Below are positions 10,801 through 19,930 of a stretch of 27,627 bases of DNA, piece after piece. Each line of letters opens with the position of its first letter. Within the stretch, counting starts at the first letter, position 1. The notes below the pieces were generated by a model. That model had not been told where the DNA came from. It did no database searches and saw only the letters and a program-made list of their open reading frames with translations. The DNA comes from Hypsibius dujardini (Eukaryota; Tardigrada; Eutardigrada; Parachela; Hypsibiidae), in contig LRSR01004551.1 of assembly GCA_001579985.1 (NCBI GenBank), positions 1 to 27,627 on the forward strand. The letters are read 5' to 3'. The translations under genes were made by a program, and so were the position numbers.

Positions 10801-13800
10801 ATCGATTTCGCTTTCGACTACGTTCTTGATGACTCAAAGTCGTCATTCGAAGGCCCTGCTGACGTGGCCGGAGCCTGCGTTTTCCGCATCATCCAGGCCG
10901 CTTTTCGCGCCGGCATTCGAGATCGAGCGAACGAGCGACACCAATTGCTGCTGAAGGCTTTCCCGAAAATTAAGGGCGTCGCCACGGTGGTGGAGGCTGT
11001 TAGAGCCATTCTGGCGGGCTTCGAGCGCATCGAGTCGGTTTATGACTTCAACAAATGGGCGGAACCGGAGCTGGACGAGGCAACTGGACGGCTGGATGGA
11101 CTGCTCCAGCAATACGAAGACTGGATTAGATTTATGAGTAAGTGGGCATTGAAAAAACGGATTACTAGTCAAGCAAGCAAACAAAAAGAGACAGATACAA
11201 ACAGTAGATAGACAAATAGACAGGAATGAAAATCTGTTTTTTTTGTAGTAAATTCCGAGGAAGCCAGGAATGATCCAGCGAACCGTGCGATGACAGTACT
11301 CGAGTCGGACATTGCATTTGCCGTTCGGGTTGTTGCCGAACTGGGGAAGCATCTGGGTCTGGGGAAGGACCGGAACAAGGATCAACTGGACTTTGTCGTA
11401 ATCCGTCGCGCCAACCTGTGTTTGCAGTTACTGGAAAAGACGTGCAATTTCGGCCCCCGACAGCCGGGTACCCCCATCTACCGACCTTGGGTGCGAGCCC
11501 ACGGTGTGTTCGCGCTAGGTCGCATCTGCCTGGGTGCAAAGAAGCTGACGTGGGCGCACGCGACCAAGTTTGTCGATTTGGCACACGACAAGAACGTCGA
11601 CGTCGGCTTGCGGCGGGACGCCGTAATGGTTGTTTTCGATATGCTGAAAATGTTTGGCGATGTCATTGAAAAGGATCTGAGTATGCCTATGCGAAACTTT
11701 TCATGGCTTTTGCTGTCCTTTTATTATTTTGTCTGCCTGGCGGTTTGTGTATTTGTCTGTCGGTTTGCGTATCTGTCTGCCTGCCTTAGCCCCTCCTTTC
11801 CTTAATTCGCCTGTCTGCCTGCTAGCATATTGTCTGTTTGCCTGATTACTTTATTCGTATTATAATGGTTCCTCTTGTTTCCAGACAAAGTGTACGCCTG
11901 GCTCGGCGATGCCTGCAGCGCCATCCGCAGTGATGTCATCAATCACCTCCACGACCTCCTGCTCAACGAGCACATTCAATGGAACCCAATAGTCTTCTAC
12001 CAATTCGTCACCTCCATCTCGGACCCCAACCCCACCATCCGGGCCTGGGTTCGTTCCTGCCTGCGCTCACTGATGAAGAAGCGTAATCAGTGCTTCACAG
12101 ACTTCTCCGAGGCGGTGGTCTTCCTCAACGGCTCGGTCGGGCACCCGCGTTTCAAGACCTCCTACAAGATGAACAACGACGGCATTGGATTCCCGTTGAA
12201 GGGACCCGGCGCCAATGTGGAACGCCGGCTGGACGTGTACGCGTTCATGCTGAAGCAGATGACGGACGACCAGAAACGCCAGACCTATGCAAGGATTGTG
12301 GAGCAGATGTTGATGCCGGTGGTGTCGCGGGAGGTGAAGCTGGAGAAGACAGAGGAGTACTGGCCGGTCTTGTTGGACGTAATCGGGATCCTGGGTCTAA
12401 AGGTACACCTGCCTGCCTTGATATTTTACTTTTTGTGTATGTCTTGGGTTGATTAGCTGCATACATGTTTGGGTACTTGTTCGTGCCTTGATCTCATGGT
12501 CTTAAGCGCCTGCCTGTCCACAAGGCTACCGGTTCATCAGTGTGTTGAGTTGACTAAACAGTTAGCTGCTTGGCTGGATACTAGTCTGGTTCTGACTTCA
12601 TGTAAATGTCTATACGCCCTCACGGTTCTCCGTCTTGGGGTGTCTATCTTCATCTCTGGTTGTCTCAATGTACCTGTATGTGACCGTTTGCTCTCGTGCC
12701 TGCTCAAGTGTTCGTGTGATGGGTTCACTAGTGGCCTTCATGCCTTCGTGCTTGCCTGCCATTTTTTTGTAACGGTCTAACTGATTGCGGACTTTGTGAT
12801 TGCCTGCCAGCCTGTATTTTAGGTTTTCTGCTTATGGCTTGTCCACGCATCGATGCTCCTTTGTCTGTTGTTTTTCCCCATATCTGTAGAAACGTGGCTA
12901 TACAATCTTTAATGGGGTTCTGACTGTCTGTCGGTTTGTCGACCTGGCGTACTTGCTGTGTGTCTGCCAAAGGGTCTGCGTCAGGTCCTGTTCAACAATC
13001 TGTCTTACCTGGCTTTTTTGTTGTGCAGGAGATGCAATTCTCGGCCTTCATCAAGAAGACCGGCGAGGAGGAAGAAGAGGACGGCAATGATGATGATGAG
13101 GACGCCGATCCGGAGCAGCAGGAGGATGACGCCCAGCGGAAACAACGTAAACAGACAACCGCTGCGTTGAAAGAGGCCTGGGTGAAATTCAAGCAAGAAG
13201 TGCTGCAGCGATCCCTCTTGCCGGTCATGTTGAGCATCTACCGGCAACTTCGTAACTTACCGGGCGCCAATCACATCCTCACGGCACTGTTGAAACTGGT
13301 TTCGGCTCTCGCCTCTGAAGCGGAGTTGGACTTGGCAGGTGCGGATAAGGGGAGGTTGATGGTTAGGAGATGGCTTTTCTGCAACTGTCTGTCCATCCGT
13401 TCTTTTGTCTATTTTATGGGTTCATGTGTCTGCCTGCCTGCCTGTCTGTCTGCTGTTTTGTCTGGCTGTCTGTCTACGTAATTATGTCTTTCTCTGTCTG
13501 TCTGTTTATTTTTCCTTCTTTTTGTTTATCTACTTGTCTGTCTGTCTGTCTGTCTGTGTCTGTCTATCTGTCTGTCGACTCGTTTGTCGTCTGTCTGTCT
13601 ATCACTTGCCTGTCTGCTGCTACGCTATTGTTTAGTTCGCGATATATTTCCGCCGATTATCCCTTCTCACAATTTCTTTTTTGCATCAGAAATGGCGCAA
13701 TCGACTTCCGGCTTTGAGGGCGAAATTCTGAAAGGTCTGGCTCTGGAGATTAAACGTTTGGAGGATCAGAATACTCCGGCTCCTCCAACACCCGCTCCAG

Positions 13801-15271
13801 AGATGCCTGCCACCCCAGCCGTTGACGAGATCCCTCTCCTCCGCGAATCTCCCTTCATGACTCCTAGTGACTCGCAGACAGCCGGCCCCGCCACGACTGC
13901 TACCGTTAACGAGGAGAAAGACTTTGCCGAGAAGGCACCGGAACGGGAACGGGACGACAGTAGTGAACCGCCATCGCCGAAAAAGCCGCGCATCCGAAAG
14001 AATACCTCTCGAGTCAACAATACCACCAAAAATGTGGCAGGTAAATTTCTTTGAAAACAAATAAAAAGAATAGAGGAAATAACAAACAGTTCAACTTAAG
14101 TTACACTCAAAAAAGATTTACAGATATCCGAGATCGGGAGGGACACGTCATCAAGACAGTTGCAATAAAAATACCCAGTTGTTGCTGTATTCCAGTTTTT
14201 CATTTATGCACGACAGTTGTAGCCTATATAGCCATGCATTTGTAATGGACTCGTAAAAATTGTATAAATAACATCTGTTTTGTTCTAGGAAGAGACAAAC
14301 GGCAGCCGCAGATATCGGCGAAGGAGAAAATAGTGGAGGTGGCAGAAGAAGACGAAGAGGAGGCGACGATGGTGGAAGCGGAACCGGACGAGGAAACAGT
14401 TCCCCAGCGGAAGACCCGTCGCAATGTGAAAGCAGCCGCCGACTCGGATGCGGAACAGAGCAGCAGTGTGGGCCGGTCAGTAAAGAAGGCCAAGAAGGCG
14501 ACGGTATTGGCTTCGGACTCCTCGTCACCATCACGTTCGAAACTAGGTAATGAGGAGGCAGTAACAATTCACATTCGAACTGGGCAACAACGCCACAGGC
14601 TGTCTTTGTGACGCGACAGACAGTTTTTCGGCGCGGCAGTTCTTCATTTGTATCACAGACATACGTAGATGGGTAGATAGCCCGGCCTAGGAATAAGCAA
14701 AATAGACAGACAGTCAAACGGGCAGAGTGAGAGGCAGACAAACAGACAAGCAGCGGGGTTGGCAGATCGACAGTCAGTCAAACAGGCAGACGGACACACA
14801 GGCAGACCTGCAAGAAAGCAGGCTAGGCACGTGCAAACATTTATGCTATTCATATAGCCTTACTGACTTATTTTACTTACTGTTTCTTTTGCATTAGGCA
14901 TGAAGGCTTCTGCCAATGAGGTGGAGGTCAAAATTGAGGAGCCCTCTTCTCCGCCGCCGGCCCGTCGACCGACACGATCCACGCGCCGCCCCGTTCCGGA
15001 GCCTGAAGACGACGAAGCCGAGGAAGATCAGGATGACACGGTGGTTGAGGCCAAGCCCAAGCCCAAATCTAAGCACGGACATAGCCTTGCTGACCAGACG
15101 TTGACGGGAGTGGGCGCGCCACGTGCTATTAGCACACCGAACAAGACGCGAGCCGGCATGGCAGACATGACTTTCGGCCTGGATATCAGTCGCATCGATC
15201 TCGCTCCTCCGCCTACCGCGCATCGCACCGGCCGCGGTAGAGAGACTTCCCGACGGGCGGCCAACAAATGA
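4820..15271 (+). CDS. NCAPD3: Condensin-2 complex subunit D3, 19 exons
   Basis: HEAT-repeat non-SMC subunit of condensin II, which compacts and stiffens mitotic chromosomes in the nucleus. Exons: 4820-4904, 4978-5157, 5372-5529, 6023-6256, 6678-6773, 7347-7577, 8172-8402, 8474-8624, 8802-8886, 8979-9049, 9462-9790, 10330-10568, 10782-11137, 11249-11680, 11885-12402, 13029-13338, 13690-14040, 14289-14546, 14898-15271. All are GT-AG, and the sum is 4689 nt (1562 aa; human about 1498). Matches to remembered human D3 run in order: WVDAVYD near residue 30, GAIYFLL, LRDKS...IRGLAAAAMSSL, GTEWEKTAWMLL, RAHGVFALGRICL, FYQFVTSISDPNP, LLPVMLSIYRQL, and C-terminal RAISTP...DMTFGLDISRI. An acidic run lies at about 1144-1168. 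From about 1250 the tail is Ser/Pro/Lys/Glu-rich, probably disordered and nuclear (PSPKKPRIRK). The start ATG directly precedes the conserved N-terminus. NCAPD2 is the alternative, but the tail and length fit D3. Confidence 0.92.
6801..6949. mobile_element. MITE-like element 1 in NCAPD3 intron 5
   Basis: A 149-bp unit lies in the 6774-7346 intron. Its arms at 6801-6828 and 6922-6949 are inverted copies matching at 26 of 28 positions; both begin TACTRTATTTT and end GTTAGACAGGGACA when read inwards. If the outer TA on each side is the target duplication, the element has CTRTA termini and TA insertion, as in Tc1/mariner-type MITEs. The interior codes for nothing. Confidence 0.85.
6981..7260. repeat. 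Degenerate CTGT/CTGC/CTAC tract, NCAPD3 intron 5
   Basis: About 280 bp of mixed CTGT, CTGC and CTAC tetramers (for example CTACCTACCTGCCTGCC) fills most of the intron between MITE element 1 and the next exon. It reads as Cys/Leu/Ser/Val repeats in several frames, which is not protein evidence. Confidence 0.9.
8640..8720. repeat. CAGA/CAGC tract, NCAPD3 intron 8
   Basis: CAGCCAGTCAGTCAGCCCGCCAGAC and ACAGACAGACCGACCGACAGAG lie in the intron between 8624 and 8802. Here the CAGA strand is the coding strand, opposite to most NCAPD3 introns. Confidence 0.8.
9056..9400. repeat. CTGT tetranucleotide tract, NCAPD3 intron 10
   Basis: The tract starts only a few bases after the GTAAGT donor at 9050 and decays over about 340 bp towards the acceptor at 9461. 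TGTCTGTCTGTC blocks are mixed with CTAT and GTTT variants. Confidence 0.9.
9969..10186. mobile_element. MITE-like element 2 in NCAPD3 intron 11
   Basis: A 218-bp unit lies in the 9791-10329 intron. Its arms at 9969-9994 and 10161-10186 are inverted copies matching at 25 of 26 positions, starting TACTGTAGAATTCCGATCA. The flanking TA dinucleotides suggest TA target-site duplication. There is no coding interior. The terminal heptamer TACTGTA is shared with element 1, but the rest of the arm differs, so it is a separate family. Confidence 0.88.
10580..10675. repeat. CTGT tract, NCAPD3 intron 12
   Basis: TGTGGGTTTGTCTGTCTGCC and following TGTC units lie in the intron between exons ending at 10568 and starting at 10782. 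Confidence 0.8.
11164..11225. repeat. CAGA/CAAG tract, NCAPD3 intron 13
   Basis: CAAGCAAGCAAAC and AGACAGATACAAACAGTAGATAGACAAATAGACAGG occupy most of this short 111-bp intron. The A-rich strand is the coding strand here. Confidence 0.7.
11728..11860. repeat. CTGT/CTGC tract, NCAPD3 intron 14
   Basis: GTCTGCCTGGC, TTGTCTGTCGG and CTGTCTGCCTGC blocks lie between the donor at 11681 and the acceptor before 11885. Confidence 0.8.
12403..13028. repeat. Intron 15 of NCAPD3 filled by a highly decayed CTGC/CTGT tract
   Basis: The 626-bp intron keeps scattered CTGCCTGCC, CTGTCTGTCGG and TGTCTGCC fragments at both ends and more diverged T/G/C-rich sequence in the middle. It looks like an older version of the same repeat. 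I see no exon in it. Confidence 0.55.
13378..13620. repeat. CTGT tract, NCAPD3 intron 16
   Basis: This is the purest tract in the window, with runs of five or more perfect CTGT units around 13538-13570. It fills the intron between 13338 and 13690. Confidence 0.92.
14650..14830. repeat. CAGA tract, NCAPD3 intron 18
   Basis: AGACAGACAGTCAAAC, CAGACAAACAGACAAG and CAGGCAGACGG units lie in the intron between 14546 and 14898. The orientation is opposite to the intron 16 tract. Confidence 0.85.
15134..15136 (+). other. NCAPD3: Thr codon of the conserved S-T-P site in the D3 tail
   Basis: Thr 1518 of the predicted protein sits in RAISTPNK, aligned with human RAISTPEK. Counting back from the human C-terminus, as I remember it, gives Thr1415, reported as the CDK1 site that recruits PLK1 through its polo-box domain. 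S-T-P is the polo-box consensus. That phosphorylation happens here is inference. Confidence 0.65.
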
Positions 15272-15416
15272 GAAGGCGTGTCTGTTTTCGTTACTTTTCC
15301 TCAATTCATCTCATTTACTATTCATTCAGCGGATTGCCCGTTGGCGATTTCTGAAAATCTCAAGAGTTGGATGTGTTTGGTCCATGTCGTTGCCTTGGGT
15401 TCCTTTACCGTTCTTA

Positions 15417-15422
15417 AATAAA
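15417..15422 (+). terminator. AATAAA polyadenylation signal for NCAPD3
   Basis: AATAAA in TTAAATAAATACG lies 146 bp past the NCAPD3 stop and is followed by a T/G-rich stretch (TTTTGTTGTTGTTTTTT). This matches the usual signal plus downstream element. Confidence 0.65.
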
Positions 15423-16105
15423 TACGCCCGTTTTGTTGTTGTTTTTTCGCCGTTAATTAATATTCAACCAAGTGCCTTGTCTCTCTCTCCAATGGATGGC
15501 AAAACTAAACTGAAAATAAAACTAAACTAAAACTTTTAGTGACTAATTTCTTGCCTTTCGTTGTTTTACTTGACTCTCTATGAAACACTAAACCAAAATT
15601 ATAGTTAATTGAGAATGTAAACAGGAAAAACTCTAAAAAACTAAAACTGATCAAATGATTTTGACCAAAATTAAAGTAACATTTTTAGTTACTGCACGAT
15701 CTTTTAATTCCATAATATTTGAATTACTAAAAATCTTAGTAAGAACAACAAACAAAAACAACTAATTTTAAGTTGACTAAAAAAACCAATTAGTTGAAAG
15801 AGAATAGCATGACATGGGGTGTGTAAGTTATTTTAGTTCAACCATCATTCACAGAAGAGGACAGTAGGAATCGAGTTCCCTTGGCAAGTCAACTGGGCAA
15901 AACATTCCAGTTTGGGTAGATGGTAAAAAGGGACTTAAGATTATTCTTGGTCAATGGAACAACTCTGACCTTGCACTTTGGTGTCTGTGTATTTAAAGTT
16001 TTGTTATCAGGTTGATCCCAACCAAATTCTTTGTATGGTTAAGTTTGTACTCAATACATTTGACACGCCTGCCAAAAACAGCAGAAGAGAAGAAATTAAT
16101 TAATG
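15423..16105. other. Intergenic gap, NCAPD3 and MAD2L1BP 3' ends
   Basis: This holds the 3' flanks of two convergent genes. Its left half (about 15494-15800) is a CTAAAA-rich dispersed repeat. No gene is seen in the remainder (15800-16105), which includes the 3' UTR of MAD2L1BP on the minus strand. Confidence 0.55.
15494..15800. repeat. Dispersed CTAAAA-rich repeat, copy 1
   Basis: It opens with GGATGGCAAAACTAAAC and contains AAAACTAAAACTGATCA about 145 bp later. It ends near CCAATTAGTTGA. The same three landmarks, in the same order and at similar spacing, occur at 23859-24135. The opening resembles hAT-type termini (AGGGATGGCAAA), but I find no matching inverted right end. Confidence 0.6.
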
Positions 16106-17920
16106 TCAACCGTTGGAGCTCTGCGGTGACCATCCAGCAATGACCGTTTTGCTCCGATACCACAAAAACCTGCTCGCGTCGCATGCTTCTCCTCCACTTA
16201 TTTCCACGTTCTCCACATCTCCGCTGGCGCTATCCGCTTCACCGTCAATCTCCCCGAATTCTGCGTCTGATGTATCCTCTTCGCAGGTCTCCTCCTCGTA
16301 GGGATCCGAGAGAACAGCGCTGTTGTTCAACAGCTGCGAATCGTCAAAGAGCCTCTTCCGAACGCCGTCTTCCTCGGAGAGATCGCGACCTCGCCGATCG
16401 GACTGGCTGACACTCCAGTGGCTGGCGGAACGAGAGACGGTGCTGGTGGGACACATGGTGCTGCTGGAAGATCGGCAGCTGGAGTAGTGCAGGTTAAAGA
16501 CGGACTGCGGACAGCTCGGAGAATCCTGTAAATAAGAACGAAATACAATGCAACAACAATACGACCAATCATGCGCAGAAACGTTCAATTACTGACAATA
16601 AAAACTCCAAAACTTAGTCTGATAGTACTTGGGTACTATTACTGATAACAATCAGAGAGGTAGACAATCAGACAGACGTTCAAACCGGTAGACAGACGTT
16701 CAGGCGAACAGTAGAGACATGCAGATCAGACAGATAGACAGACTGACAGACATGCATGCAAACAGGCAGACAGACGGACAGGCTGACAGACAGACAGACG
16801 GCAGGCCGAGAGACAGACAGATATACATACAGGCAAACAGACAATGATAACAGATTCTTCCCGTAATGAGATTTCACGTACGTCCGGCGAAAAACGAAGC
16901 ATTGGCTCGAAGAAGTCCAAGAATGGGTCACCAATGTCCAGCGGACTTGCGTGGACAAAAACGTGCAAGTAAGTTGGACCCCCTAACGGAAACTTGCAAA
17001 ACGGATCTTCTTCCAGTAGGCGGCGTAAAATGCTGTTCAAGTCATCCGGGCGCATGAAAAGATCCGCAAGAGCTTTTCTCGCCGGGAAGAGGAGCGGCAA
17101 GCAAATCCGGTGGGCCTCTTTGACATTAAATCGGTTCTGCCCAAAGAGCAGCTCCACTTGGTCGACGTAGATATTTCGCCCGGCAAAAGTCTGCGTTATC
17201 GAGTGGAAGAGGTCGCGGAGTTGCGAATGAAGGGCGGGAAGTCTCTCGTTCAACGTACGGGAACGGCCCTGCAAAATAATCCACCAAAAAAGGATTAATT
17301 CAACCAATCAGGCTATCAACACTACAACAATAACTACGGCAATGCCGTAAAAGCTGGTTTCGGAAGAGTGATGCTTAAATAACGTGTTTAATCTAAAAAA
17401 AATACTAAATAAATTCCAATCAAACGGAAAAGCTTATTTAAATAAAAACAATTATTTTGATTGAAGGAAAAGCCACATTTTCAGCATTTATAATAAAATT
17501 GTTCTGCCTTACTTAATTAGATAATCCCTTAAGAAGGCAAACAAAATGATGAGATGTAATGTTCTATTTAAACAACATTATCTGAGTTGTATGACTGCAA
17601 AAGTCTTTGCCTGTAACCGGAGGATAAATAATATTTTTAATCAATCAATCAACAGTTAGACCTCACTCAATGCCATGAGATTGTAAATATTCGAACGTTA
17701 CAAATTAAAAAAGCCAATCGTTCAATCAACGCATCAAATGTATGTTTAACTGCGGCCGAATATTTCTCACCGATTTCACGTGACGATCCAGAATTTCAAA
17801 CGGCATCGGCATCTGATCGCGATGAAAAAGGATCTGCTTGATGATTCCCACCACTAAATTCCCGAGATGTTCGCGCTGAATGGCGGGATTAATGGCCACT
17901 TCCAGAAAACTGTGCGCCAT
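16106..17920 (-). CDS. MAD2L1BP: p31comet / MAD2L1-binding protein, 3 exons
   Basis: Adaptor that binds closed MAD2 and, with TRIP13, dismantles the mitotic checkpoint complex. Exons in transcript order: 17920-17771, 17268-16882, 16525-16106; 957 nt, 318 aa, all junctions phase 0 with GT-AG ends. Compared with human p31comet from memory: VVGIIKQILFHRDQMPMPFE matches the CELLKHIMYQRQQLPLPYE region; NERLPALHSQL...LFGQNRFNVKEAH matches the helix and strand block ending GGNALSPKEFYE; LRRLLEEDPFCKFPLGGP matches LRRLFRAIFMADAFSELQAPP. C-terminal FLWYRSKTVIAGW matches the human terminal strand YIWFQAPVTFKGF. Residues about 196-295 form a Ser- and Glu/Asp-rich insert with no human counterpart that I recall. 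The ATG is chosen as the first in-frame Met, next to the conserved helix. It is convergent with NCAPD3 and divergent from the haem transporter. Confidence 0.85.
16640..16850. repeat. CAGA tract, MAD2L1BP intron 2
   Basis: CAGACAGACGG, GACAGACTGACAGACATGC and related units fill the intron between 16525 and 16882. On the coding (minus) strand this is CTGT, as in most NCAPD3 introns. Confidence 0.9.
17426..17510. repeat. AT-rich dispersed repeat, copy A (MAD2L1BP intron 1)
   Basis: AAAGCTTATTTAAATAAAAA followed by CCACATTTTCAGCATTTATA. It aligns over about 80 bp with 25050-25130, and its second half aligns with 22060-22110. See the matching finding. Confidence 0.65.
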
Positions 17921-18367
17921 TACTATTTCGTTTGTTCAGCTTCTAAACGCAGAGGGACAACAGTGAAAAAAAATTGTCCACAGGATAAAAATAATAATTT
18001 AAGTTTACACTGGCAAAGGTTTTTGGCAATTTTAAATATATTTCGGGAGGCAAGTCACGGAACACAGAAATTTCGGGGAGCGCGGGATTTTTTGACAAAA
18101 GAATATGCGTTAGGGGTCCAACATCTGCTATTTTGCTGGGGGTGTGCCAGAAGGGCGACTGGGCGTGTCGGTCATTTTCCGAACCCCTCATTGGATCGTG
18201 CGATGAGCGTGCAATTTCAGTTCCAGTTTGTGGGAGTATTTTCGGTCATTTTGCACTATTGCAGCGTCAATGTCGCATCGTTTTACTCCCTACCCAGCAG
18301 GAAAACGTTTCATTGATCCATTTTCTTATTGAATTGCAAAACTGTTTTGAGAAAATTTGGGGAGAAA
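17921..18367. promoter_or_regulatory. Divergent promoter region, MAD2L1BP and HRG1-like gene
   Basis: 447 bp separate the two start codons, so both promoters and both 5' leaders must fit here unless there are untranslated first exons elsewhere. I see no consensus TATA box at a sensible distance. The class is inferred from head-to-head arrangement only. Confidence 0.4.
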
Positions 18368-19302
18368 ATGGTGAAAATGGCCGTTGCTCCCACCCGAGGA
18401 TGGCTGATTTTTCGCATCTGCGCTGCCGCCCTCGGAATCAGTGCGGGAATCCTCGTTGGCATCTATTTTTGCAGTCCCGGAAAAGAGAATCCTCATGTCA
18501 TTTTTTGGGGATTTTTTTCGTGTAAGGCAACTCCGGTGCATGCGTGAATTTTCATGACATCTGATTCGTACAATTTTTATAGATGAGATTGTGGTTGATC
18601 GATTGATGAGCCTGTTTTAACAAATTGTTCCATTGCGGTTTACTTGATTGATTGGTGGTCAGATTGTGATTCTCTCAACTGTCATTGCGAGGGTTGACGA
18701 ATTGATGGATTTGTTGGTTGCGTTTTAAACCTTTTGTTGTTGCAGCGCTTTGGGCACTGGACGCGATGGTCCTTCACATCTTTTACATGAAGGGGAAGCT
18801 TCGGAATTACGTTAATAAACTGAAGGGGTGGATGTATGCTGGGGCATTCGGTCAGCTGTTAGGCGTCTCTTCTTTCATTGTCTACATCGTTTTGGGCATT
18901 GTTTTTCATGACAGTAAGTATGTGACATGTTGAAAGTTGTCCAAGCATGCTGACAGACTTTGATATAGAGAGCCAGAGAGCAGCACAGACAGACAGACAA
19001 ACAGACAAACATACAGACAGAGAAACATACAGACAGAGAAACAGGCAGACATTTATTCTCACTCTCAAGGGATTTATTGTTTACTTACAGACCTGAAGGA
19101 CTTCCGGCATTCCTACTTCATCGCTTCCGTCTGGAGCTTCATGACGTGGAAGTGGAGTTTTGTCCTGTTCTGGTATAGTCGAGAATATCGCCACTTGCTG
19201 CTGGAAGAGGCCCTCATCCCGGTTGGCGGAGAGGACAAACTGTACGGTGAATATGGCCACGGCAATATTGTTACCGCCCCTGAATCTTCTTCCTTCACTT
19301 AA
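18368..19302 (+). CDS. SLC48A1: HRG1-family haem transporter, 3 exons
   Basis: Four-helix protein that moves haem from endosome/lysosome lumen to cytosol. Exons 18368-18521, 18746-18913, 19091-19302; 534 nt, 177 aa (human 146). Helices: about 11-34, 43-66, 80-104, 115-135. Family matches from memory: ALDAMVLHIFYM with His62 aligns with ALWVLVTHVMYM and human His56, a proposed haem-contact residue. SYFIASVWSFMTWKWSFVL aligns with the human block SYYLSCVWSFISFKWAFLL. YSREY (136-140) aligns with human YAHRY and worm FARKY. His106 and His114 are loop candidates for haem handling. Glu139...Leu143-Leu144 forms an acidic dileucine signal fitting lysosomal sorting. The cytosolic tail after 151 is longer than in human. 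A second in-frame ATG at 18377 is an alternative start. It is tail-to-tail with SLC25A10. I see no AATAAA within 300 bp. Confidence 0.87.
18955..19052. repeat. CAGA tract, intron 2 of the HRG1-like gene
   Basis: CAGACAGACAGACAAAC, CATACAGACAGAGAAAC and similar units lie in the intron 18914-19090. The CAGA strand is the coding strand here. Confidence 0.88.
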
Positions 19303-19930
19303 AGAACCTGGCTGTTCTCCCGGTTTGTAGTCCAAATATCCTCCCGTTTTTCCGGCTATTTTTCTGACCTCTTACTACAGGCAAATTGCATATTCCTGGC
19401 AGTTCTGTGATTTTTTAACCTCATTTTACCGGCTTTCTTGACACTTTCCTCTTGTCCACAACTTTTTGGACTCCTTCAATGATGCTCCCACAGTGTCGTC
19501 AAACACATTTTAAGAAGATTATATTAATCCGACCCGTCACTTCTGTTATTACCGGTATTTAAATCATGAAGAATATTTTATTTTTATTACGTTAAATAAG
19601 ACGTTTTTTATTTACAGATTACCGAATTGATAAAAAGTAATAATTTCTGAAGATGAAGGTAAATGTATGTCTGAGAAGTGGCTCCTGAAAATTGAAATAC
19701 ATTTATTTGGCGTCTCAACGCAGCCCGGAATATAAACAAATGCGATTTCTGAACTAGACAAAAGAAAGAAAGAATGACAACGTCACCGACAGCAACAAAT
19801 CCCTTTCTAATATCACAAACACTTTTTTCATTCTCATGGTCAAACAAAAAACTACAGGATGAGACTCTCATTCATTCAGTTCAGGTGAGGGGAAGGCAGA
19901 CTGAGGTGGATGTATTCACACTGAAGTGAA
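19303..19930. other. Intergenic gap between convergent genes
   Basis: This contains the 3' flanks of the haem transporter and of SLC25A10. Apart from one minus-strand AATAAA at 19702-19707, I see no gene or clear structure. Confidence 0.5.
19702..19707 (-). terminator. AATAAA polyadenylation signal for SLC25A10
   Basis: TTTATT on the plus strand is AATAAA on the transcript strand, about 224 bp past the SLC25A10 stop. It is plausible by motif and distance only. Confidence 0.45.

Noticed and set aside
12090-12452. Long alternative-frame open reading frame in the large D3 exon
   Set aside because: Shadow frame of the conserved HEAT-repeat exon. Arg/Gly/Ala-rich composition follows from GC-rich codons.
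14224-14741. Minus-strand Ser/Pro-rich frames across the D3 tail exon
   Set aside because: Antisense of the acidic/basic low-complexity D3 exon at 14289-14546, which is in phase with its neighbours.
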